A stretch of 28,231 bases of DNA from Schoenoplectus triqueter (lineage: Eukaryota > Streptophyta > Magnoliopsida > Poales > Cyperaceae): assembly GCA_964058805.1 (NCBI GenBank), contig CAXKVV010001301.1, forward strand, positions 1-28,231, in the 5' to 3' direction. Made by a program: the position numbers and the translations under genes. Positions 21,191-28,231 of this stretch are shown here, one piece after another. Numbering within the stretch: position 1 is the first letter of the stretch; each line of letters begins with the position of its first letter. The notes under the pieces were generated by a model. It had not been told where the DNA came from. It searched no databases and was given only the letters and a program-made list of their open reading frames with translations.

Positions 21191-22345
21191 TTGAGCAGTT
21201 TTCCAGTTTGGTGGATGAATGGAGGGGAAAAGCAGAGGAACAGGAGATCCGACTTGAGGAGGTGCATGAATCAGAGAAGTGCAAGACGGAATCTCTTGCC
21301 TCAGCCATTCAACAACTGGAGGAGAAGGAGCAGCTGTTGGAGAAGTTGCATCAAGCAGAGTTGCAAGTAAAAGCGGCAAGTAAGGCAATGGAAGAGGCAA
21401 GAACAGAGAGTTCGCAATTGAAGGAGAGGTTGTTGGACAAGGAAAACGAGTTGCAGAGTATAACACAAAAGAATGATGAGCTACGGGCCTGTTAGTCAAA
21501 GGCTGAAGAAAATATAGTTGAGTTGAGTTCTCAGCTCAAGGAGGTGATAACTGTAGAGAAAGTCCAAGAAATGCCTGAGAAAGCAAATTCCGTGATAGAT
21601 GTAGAAATTGAGAAGCCAAAAGTGGAGGAAGAAGAGTCACTTCATAGGTGCAAAGAGAAAGAATCAAATAATAATGTCAAGCAGAGTTGCAAGTAAAAGC
21701 GGCAAGTAAGGCAATGAAAGAGGCAAGAACAGAGAGTTCGCAATTGAAGGAGAGGTTGTTGGACAAGAAAAACGAGTTGCAGAGTATAACACAAAAGAAT
21801 GATGAGCTACGGGCTTGTTAGTCAAAAGCTGAAGAAAATATAGTTGAGTTGAGTTCTCAGCTCAAGGAGGTGGTGACTGTAGAGAAAGTCCAAGAAATGC
21901 CTGAGAAAACAAATTTCGTGATAGATGTAGAAATTGAGAAGCCAAAAGTGGAGGAAGAAGAGTCACTTCATAGGTGCAAAGAGAAAGAATCAAATAATAA
22001 TGTCAAACAAGAAGGGGAGAATGGAGATGCAAAGGAAGAAGTGGTGGAGAGTAAAAATGATAGAGAATGAGTCTCATGTTGAGGAAAAAGGTGCAAAAGA
22101 TGTAAATGTGAATTTGAAATCTGGTAATGGTAATGGTAATTAGATTGACAATGGATCAGGTTTGAGTGACACGGGTAAAAAAAAGAACTTGATGAGTAAG
22201 AAAAAAATCACTTTTGAAGAAAAATAAGATGAAAGAGTGTAATTCAGTAGCAATACCGATGGAATTTAGTACAAAATTCTCTAAGTTTGAAGGAGGAGAT
22301 CGTACGGATGTAAGAAAGAAAAGAATTAAGTTTATGAGAGAGTTT
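21190..22345 (+). pseudogene. Coiled-coil coding sequence captured by the retrotransposon
   Basis: In frame with the copia polyprotein, sequence changes at about 21190 to a Glu/Lys/Gln-rich heptad-like coil (SLVDEWRGKAEEQEIRLEEV, then QQLEEKEQLLEKLHQAELQV and LKERLLDKENELQSITQKN). A TAG at 21493-21495 ends the frame, after which coil-type sequence continues (KAEENIVELSSQLKE). An acidic tail (VEIEKPKVEEEESLHRCKEK) and a Lys-rich end follow. This is not part of any copia polyprotein I know. The pattern LxDKExxLQSIxQxNxELR faintly recalls plant WEB-family coiled-coil proteins, but that is low confidence. Probably a host gene fragment picked up by the element. A retroelement-specific protein is the alternative. 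Confidence 0.65.
21355..22006 (+). repeat. 326-bp tandem duplication inside the captured segment
   Basis: Unit 21355-21680 and unit 21681-22006 abut directly. They differ at about nine sites, nearly all transitions. The unit length is not a multiple of three, so the second unit is out of phase with the first. Both units carry the same TAG stop, so the stop existed before the duplication. Confidence 0.92.
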
Positions 22346-23505
22346 TGTTGAAAGATAAACTTAATTTTAGTATTAAAGTTAAATAAATTAGGAAATAAAG
22401 GGAGACTATTTGTAGGGTTATAAAAAAACCCGGACGGGTCAGACCCGACCCGCTGAACCCGTGGCCGCGACCCGTCCCGCCCCGACCCGTCCCGCCCCGA
22501 CCCGTGACCCAACCCGTCAAACCCGTGACCCGTTAGAACCGACGGGTCTAGCACGGGCGCGGGCAAAAAAATTTCAAAAAAACCCGTGCTAGACCCGACC
22601 CGTTTTGGACCCGTCCCGACCCGACCCGACCCGCCCAACCCGTGCAAACCCGCCCCCGACCCGTCCCGGGAATCCGTGCAAACCCGTGAAAATTCAAAAA
22701 AATTCAAAAAAATATGGAAAAAATTAATTTTTTTGGTAAAAATATAAATAATTATATATTTTAAATATTCTTAATAATTATTTTTGAATTTTTCGGAAAT
22801 TTTGAGAATTTATTTGAATTTTATTGGGTTATTTTTGAATTTTGAAAAAAAAAATAAAATAACCCTTGGACCCGACCCGACCCGCCCCACCCTTGGACCC
22901 GACCCGCCCCGCCCCGCTGACCCGTCCGACCCGACGGGTCTAGGACGGGTCGCGGCCAAACCCCCCAAAATGGACCCGTCCTAACCCGTCCCGTGAAAAC
23001 CCGTTGACCCGTCCCAACCCGTCCCGCCAAAACCCGCCGACCCGTGCAAACCCGTCCCAACCCGACCCGACCCGACCCGACCCGTTTTTAATACTCTAAC
23101 TATTTGGCTTCGGCACTTTGGCAGAATTTTAAGGCTAGTTAATGATAGCATTTGAAGGGGAAAATGGACGTGAAATTTAGTGCATGACTTATGGATGGAA
23201 AACTCTTGAAGTCTAGTAGCCAATGGTTCAAATTTCAAATCATTTGGAGTTCCCTACAAAGAGTTATGACGATTTTAGTGGACAAAAGTCAGCTGAAATG
23301 TGTTGTTTAGAATTCTATTTTTATTATATATTTTCATTACGAATTTTAAGAGTCATATCTAAGCCTATAAATAGAATTGTATTCTGTTGTAAGCAAGTAA
23401 GAGAGAAGAGAAAAAGTGTAAAAGAAATAGAAGATATAGTTTGAATAGATAAAATTTTCAGAATTATTCTCTCTTCCTTCCACCGAGATATATCATATTA
23501 TAACA
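22346..23505 (+). repeat. 3' LTR of copia element, interrupted
   Basis: The same TGTTGAAAGATAAAC start and ATTATAACA end as the 5' LTR. The length without the insertion is about 466 bp. The insertion at 22413-23098 plus one 8-bp target copy is absent from the 5' LTR, which shows the empty site (ACTCTTTG). Confidence 0.9.
22413..23098. mobile_element. Non-autonomous hAT-like element with ACCCG arrays, 686 bp
   Basis: Flanked by a perfect 8-bp duplication, ACTATTTG (22405-22412 and 23099-23106). The ends are TAGGGTTATAAAAA and, reverse-complemented from the right, TAGAGTATTAAAAA: imperfect terminal inverted repeats of hAT type. Inside, two subterminal arms (about 22429-22690 and 22862-23088) are packed with ACCCG/CCCGACCCG/CCCGTCCCG words. 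They surround an AT-rich core. Both arms include a matching ACGGGTCTAG landmark. There is no transposase. hAT elements usually carry clustered subterminal transposase-binding motifs, and these arrays probably play that part. Confidence 0.85.
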
Positions 23506-24172
23506 AGATTCACTAGGTGAGTTGCATAAACTGGATACACTGGATTCATCCTCTGATGAGATAGTGCATACTGAACAGTTCCTGTTAGTGGTTCTGGACT
23601 CTGATCCATTAACGTTGCTGCTAGTTTTTTTTGCCTCACCTCCTCTTGGCCATGAACAGCGTAAATCTGCATCATCTATCTGGCTCATGGGTTTACTCTC
23701 TGCTTAGGTTGGGTTCTCAGAGGGCCAGGGACAGTACAAACCATTGTATTCATCATTGCTAGAGCTAACTGGGTTGTTCGCACTGGTTCCATCGTCATTA
23801 CTAAATCCTGGAAGTATGCATTTCTGTGGCTTCACTTCTATAGTTAAGTTAGAATTGTCACTATCAGTGAAAATGCTGGTATGGAAGTGTCTTGGAGGTA
23901 ACACGCAATAGAGGTCATTCACTTTGATTATACCTTCTTCTGATTTTGGCTTGACCTTATCTAATTACAAACACGGTTTAGAATTTATTTTATTGCATAG
24001 AGAAAAAAGAAAAGGTACATTCATTATTAAGCAAAATAACAAACCCAACTCTTAAAAGACCAACTTACCTGCTACTTCACTCTGGAATACAATTTTCCCA
24101 CTATATATGGCAACAACTGAGCAAGTGGATCTCAGTTTCCTCGCACAATACTTCGCAATAGATAAAGAAAAC
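23506..24172 (-). pseudogene. UspA-linked RLCK-VI kinase: 5' part with UspA tail
   Basis: Exon 24172-24069 encodes FSLSIAKYCARKLRSTCSVV and then GKIVFQSEVA, the end of the UspA-type domain of UspA/RLCK-VI kinases (AKYCARKL...CSVVA...GK..FQ). It joins in phase to exon 23960-23506, the linker region (YCVLPPRHF, NEYNGLYCPWP-like, MSQIDDADLRCSWP, SSVSSLCNSPSES). A TAA at 23704-23706 breaks the linker. The exon then hits the copia 3' LTR, and its sequence continues at 19261 in the same frame. The exons for the UspA core expected upstream were not found between 24173 and the MADS duplication, so the gene is 5'-truncated or its first exons were displaced. Confidence 0.85.
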
Positions 24173-24522
24173 CTAATAAAAGAGTATTGGTTAAACAAAT
24201 CTTTAGAATATTATTATATTGCCCTCCAAACAGACCACAATACACTAAACCAGTTCAACTTTTAATAAATATATTACGTTGACATCAAATTTGTGAATTA
24301 CACTATATCAGAACTGAAGGGGTACCAGATGGGTAGCATGTCAGTTTACAGACAGAAAATACATAAAAATAAATTGAAAGGAATTACAAAAAAAAAGTAA
24401 AATACTTATTCAGAGAGATTATAAGAACACGCTAGAAATCGGACAATGGAAAATTTTGAGAAAAAAAATGTCATATTATATTCCAAATCATTTTTAACAC
24501 TAAATTAAATCCAGAAAAAAAA
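24173..24522. other. AT-rich spacer upstream of the kinase pseudogene
   Basis: Should be intron of the kinase gene if the upstream exons existed. No UspA-like coding sequence was seen on the minus strand. Positions ~24497-24522 weakly resemble the sequence just left of 8870. Confidence 0.4.
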
Positions 24523-24558
24523 ATACTTGTATGTCAAACAAAGCATATGAAAAATCAT
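24523..24558 (+). repeat. Third copy of a 36-bp MADS-promoter fragment
   Basis: These 36 bases equal 8870-8905 (and 26510-26545) exactly. They are followed after only 17 bases by the start of the upstream duplicated block. In the complete loci the two pieces lie about 1.3 kb apart in the opposite order, so this looks like a rearrangement junction. Confidence 0.85.
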
Positions 24559-24575
24559 CTCACACTGGCAATGAT

Positions 24576-25164
24576 AGTAAACAAACATTGGCAATGATAG
24601 GCCCAAAAAAGGCCCTCCAACTCATCTCACACTCAGACCGAAAGTCAGCCTGGACACTTACAATTACGGCACTTAATGTTACACCATAGTTAGGGTGGTA
24701 AAAAGAACAGATTCTAAATCAGTAATGCTGAAATTATATTCATATTCGTATTTTATTGAACGAATATATGTAAAATACAGTTATGAATGTTAAACGAATG
24801 TTAAAATTTAAAACTACATCTGTCTTAAGAGAATACAAATATAAATGCAAAATGAATATTCAACAGATATAGTTTTGTCATAGATATTAATATATATTAC
24901 TAATAACTATGCATATATAATACAAATAAATATTTATATTAATAATAAGTATTTATAATGTATATATTTAATAATATTTATAATGATAATGTTGTATATA
25001 AATAAATAAATATTTTGATAACTAATATTATTTTATAATATATGTTTTGTTTCAAATACAGATAGTAGAGTCCAAAATCAAATTTGTATATGTATCTGCA
25101 TTATTTTTTATGGATATAAACTAAATACAAATACAGATAATTAATATTTGAATACAGATGATTT
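24576..25164. repeat. Upstream duplicated block, copy 2
   Basis: The counterpart of 7532-8142, offset 17,044 at its left end. It carries several substitutions and short deletions relative to copy 1, in contrast with the apparently perfect identity of the MADS block further right. Confidence 0.85.
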
Positions 25165-25782
25165 GTTTGCAAATATTTTTTGGATATAGAGTTGAACAAA
25201 GTAGAATTATCCGCTTCGTTTACACCTTTAACCATAGTTTATCTCACCACAACTTTATATATATAAAGTCAGGCTATGGTGCACAGATGGTCCATGTGCT
25301 AGGGAATATTTTTCTGTCTTTAAAGTGTAAATGGTCAATCCGACTGGTTAAAATAATTTTCATATTAAAATCTAATTGAAAATTAAATTTTATATATTTT
25401 TAGAATTTTTTACTATTTTATAAGATAGTTAGAAAAACTCTTGATTTAATTATTAAGAGCCAATCAAATGAAGTGATTTTTTAACTATTTAAAAAAATAA
25501 TCTAAAAAATATGAAATTGAGTCTCTAACTGAATTTTTATATAAAAATATCTTGACTGATCAAATTGAGTATTTAAACTTTAAATATAAAAAAATAATTC
25601 ATAGCGCACAAAATATCTGTGCTACCTGTAATACGGTAGCCCAAGTATACTATACATGTATATGCCATCAGTCAAGAAGAAAACGCGAATTTTGCTTTAC
25701 GATTCTGCGTCGTCCAATATAAGTTAAGATATGTGCAGATTTGATCTCCACCCCAGCGCAAAATTTTGCAGAGCGTCACTTC
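25165..25782. other. 618 bp present only in MADS copy 2
   Basis: Copy 1 passes directly from GATGATTT (ending 8142) to CAGTACCC (8143). Copy 2 has 618 extra bases between the same words. The segment is AT-rich and non-coding. Parts around 25270-25300 (GGCTATGGTGCACAGATGG) and 25605-25645 (CACAAAATATCTGTGCTACC, CGGTAGCCC) are imperfectly inverted, suggesting an embedded MITE of roughly 380 bp. The difference could be an insertion in copy 2 or a deletion in copy 1. Confidence 0.6.
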
Positions 25783-28231
25783 CAGTACCCGATTCAACAT
25801 CTCTTCGCTCAATAAAGAAAGAAGTTTTCAATCAGATCATTTCTTGCCCTTTCTACCCCTCCTATTTTCCACGTTCCTGCTTGCTTTCTCTCACACTCAC
25901 GATAACTCAATTTGTCCCAATTTACATTTGACACCAGTAATTGCAACACAATGTAAAAGATGAAGTTGCTTCAGCAGTGAAAAAAGAAGAAGAAGAAGAA
26001 GAAGAAGAATTTGTAGGTACCTTCTACTCGGAAAATTTGAGATTCACACAGAGAACAAGTTGTCAACTGATTATATCCAGTGCAGTACAATACTCTCTGA
26101 TTATACCAAAAACATGGTAAAAACCAGTGCAGTACCCAATCAGTAGAGACTTTGCGAGAGGACGAGGTGCAGTGAAGATGCATGCGTCCTCTTGGTGTGA
26201 TCTCCGGTGAAGCCATGTGGATGATCAGATTTCTTGGTGTGAGAGGCGGAAAGAAAATAAAATAGCCAGAGTCCAGAGATGACGGGAAGAGAAAAAAGAG
26301 AGCGGCAGAGATCGAATTGGAGGGCTGGATGGAGGCCGTGAAAATTTAAAACCTTTGTCCCTGGTGCTGGTGGTGGATGATCAGATCCGTCCGGATCTTA
26401 AGAGATATCAAACGGTTTAAAATACTCAAGTAAAATAAGTGTTACTTCGCAACTGAGCGTACGTAACCGCACTCTCTATTAATGGTCATAAAATTAATAG
26501 AAAAAATACATACTTGTATGTCAAACAAAGCATATGAAAAATCATTACAAAAAAAAAATGTACATTTTGTAGTACAAGATTCTATAGAGATTTTATATAA
26601 GTCAAACATAGAGTAGTATAATAAGCACGCTAATAAGTACTTGTTATATGCTCCTTGCTATTTCCGGGCCTCTGCCATGGGACTTGACTAAAAATTTACT
26701 AAATATTATTAGATATGTAGGTTTAGGTACGGAAATAGCACCCCGTTATGCATGGTTACCAAAAAAGCGAACTAAAATAGCTTCGTTTCTCTCTTCCTTC
26801 TCTTCTCCAGCTACCTTATATATTCGCTGGCATCTCCGAAACACTTTCTCATATAATTAATTAATGTATTGCATGCATTGAATGCCAGCTTGTTTTTCGT
26901 AGATCAGGAAGCTGCGCAATGGGGAGGACAAAGATAGTCATTCGGAAGTTAGAGACACCGAACAAGCGGAAAGTGACCTACTCAAAGCGGCGAAATGGCC
27001 TAATCAAAAAGGCCTTTGAGAGCTCTGTCCTCTGCAATACCAAGGTGGCTGTCATCACCTTTTCCCCCGGAAAGAAACTCAGCCATTTCTCACGCCCTGG
27101 CAGGTACACATGCATATAATATATATCACAGATGCATTATGGTGCTTTGCCTTCATGCATGATCAATCATGTCTTTTTTTTTTCATTTTACTCTTTTGCA
27201 GTATGCACGCACTGCAAGCAGTGTGCTTGTCATTTTTTTTATGTGTTTATTACTAACTATATTAATTTTGCAGGCTGGAGGATATCTTGATTGAATTTCT
27301 CAAAAAGTTAGAAGAATATCCGAAGGACGAGAAGGACAAAAACAATGAACAAGAAGAAACCCGGTACTATATATCTTAATTACTCTTATATATTTTCTCA
27401 ATGAATGCCTCACCATGACACCATGAATATAGATATGCAGCTCCTTGTTTTAACGTTGAGTAACATTAATTTTAAGTAGCAAATGTAGTGCACTACATGT
27501 AAGAACTTGAGAAGATAGAAGCCAGCTCAATGAAACTTCAATTTGGAAGTCTGAAAATATAAAAGAAATTGACCACAAGCCTGGCTATTAATTAGTGAAA
27601 GGACCTGTGCAAAGAAATTAACATGAAAAATACAATTAATCATATTCTCAACCTAGCTTAATTAATTCTGTCTTGTTGGATTGTTGCTTTTCTTTTTGTT
27701 ATTGTTATAATTTCATGGTTGTTGGTTTTATACTTTTACTATTAAATATTAATTTGGTCAAAGAAACTCTCTCCTTGTATTGTTTCTCACTCTTAAAAGA
27801 TATATATGATCTACCTTTTTCTTCTTTTCCCCCTTCATCTTTAATTTGTGGGCTGCAGCAGGGGGCTGATCGCCATCAGAGATGTAAGTTCTCTGTTCTG
27901 TACCTAATTTAGTTTCATAATAATAATATTGATAATAATAGGATACGCCGTAACAAAAATTAAATTTACAAATAATAATAGCAATAATTAATGAAAAATA
28001 TATAGATATAATTTATCTTCTCTGCCTTAAGAAATCCTTTTGTTTCATTGAATGCAGCGTGTAATTGCAAATCTTGAAAATATTAAAACACAAGATAACA
28101 TGGCATCGGCGCAGAAATATTTGGCGTATGTTCTTCTTTTAGTTTCCTTTGAATAGAACATATATATATATTATCACAGAAATTGTTGTTGCTCATTAGC
28201 CATTATTTGTCTTGCTTTCAGAAATGGGGAA
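25783..28231 (+). repeat. MADS promoter and 5' gene duplication, copy 2
   Basis: Identical to 8143-10591 as far as I can read, including microsatellites and poly-A runs. Truncated by the end of the window. Confidence 0.95.
26919..28231 (+). CDS. MIKC*-type MADS-box gene, second copy (partial)
   Basis: Exons 26919-27103, 27274-27363, 27862-27883, 28058-28125 and the first 10 bases of an exon starting at 28222 reproduce the first copy exactly, with the same splice sites and no stop. The encoded start includes the full MADS domain (MGRTKIVIRKLETPNKRKVT onward). The remaining exons lie beyond the window, so it is unknown whether this copy is complete. Its proximal promoter is identical to that of copy 1. 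Beyond about 1.1 kb upstream the two differ by the 618-bp segment. Confidence 0.85.

Larger units (their letters stand above)
19267..23505 (+). mobile_element. Non-autonomous Ty1/copia LTR retrotransposon carrying a coiled-coil sequence
   Basis: The element has two LTRs (19267-19722; 22346-23505 including a 686-bp insertion), a primer-binding site, and a gag-to-GAG-pre-integrase frame. Integrase, reverse transcriptase and RNase H are absent. Their place is taken by about 1 kb that encodes a Glu/Lys-rich coiled coil. Insertion was into an exon of a minus-strand kinase gene. The two LTRs differ at roughly two dozen sites by eye, many of them C/T or G/A, so the insertion is old. Without pol it could only have moved using enzymes from a relative. 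Confidence 0.9.

Noticed and set aside
22429..23088. Telomere-like or satellite array made of ACCCG
   Set aside because: The words are irregularly spaced and lie between terminal inverted repeats with an 8-bp target duplication, so a transposon explains them better.
22156..23238. Gly/Arg/Thr-rich frames on both strands
   Set aside because: They are produced by the ACCCG repeats of the hAT-like element and are open only because of the simple repeat.
24173..25782. Missing UspA core exons of the kinase gene
   Set aside because: I read the minus strand of this interval for typical UspA segments and found none. They may lie outside the window or be lost.
1..28231. CRISPR arrays, rRNA or tRNA genes, bacterial operons
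   Set aside because: No spaced palindromic repeats, no tRNA-like cloverleaf that I could identify, and the gene structure is eukaryotic.

Overview
This is a piece of a flowering-plant nuclear genome. The evidence is split genes with GT-AG introns, long AT-rich gaps, a MIKC*-type MADS-box gene, a receptor-like cytoplasmic kinase of the UspA-linked class, and nested copia, solo-LTR and hAT-like elements. The first exon of the BTB gene is clearly GC-rich, which hints weakly at a monocot. I cannot name the species.

Layout, left to right. Positions 1-5350 are mostly repeat debris: a decayed LINE C-terminus (401-661, minus), a possible MITE (1399-1840), an unrecognised decayed coding-like segment (2282-2800), a degenerate tandem repeat (2928-3077) and a long inverted-repeat element (about 4609-5350). 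That element ends just before the promoter of an intact two-exon BTB/POZ gene (5470-6628, plus, 239 aa, At4g08455-like). A complete ten-exon MIKC* MADS-box gene follows (9279-13587, plus, 411 aa as modelled). Then come a second LINE remnant (14800-14976) and a broken minus-strand gene running from 24172 down to 15170.

The broken gene is a UspA-domain/RLCK-VI-type kinase. Its coding frame can be followed through eight exons. A 4.2-kb LTR retrotransposon (19267-23505) sits inside one exon, with a near-matching 5-bp target duplication. The host frame resumes exactly on the far side. Two in-frame stops flank the insertion and the UspA core exons are missing at the 5' side. A probable solo LTR fills one intron, and a 138-bp tandem duplication has copied one exon end with its splice donor.

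The retrotransposon is itself unusual. It keeps copia gag, a zinc knuckle and the protease/GAG-pre-integrase region, all mutated, but has no integrase, reverse transcriptase or RNase H. A coiled-coil coding sequence of non-copia type occupies that place, and it was later tandemly duplicated. Its 3' LTR carries a 686-bp hAT-like element with a perfect 8-bp target duplication and dense ACCCG arrays.

From 24523 to the end the window repeats the MADS locus. The upstream block is diverged. A 2,449-bp block (25783-28231) looks identical to 8143-10591 and carries the promoter and first exons of a second MADS copy, cut by the window edge. The order of events I infer is: kinase gene, copia insertion and decay, hAT insertion into the LTR, with at least one much more recent duplication or conversion (or an assembly artefact) at the MADS locus.
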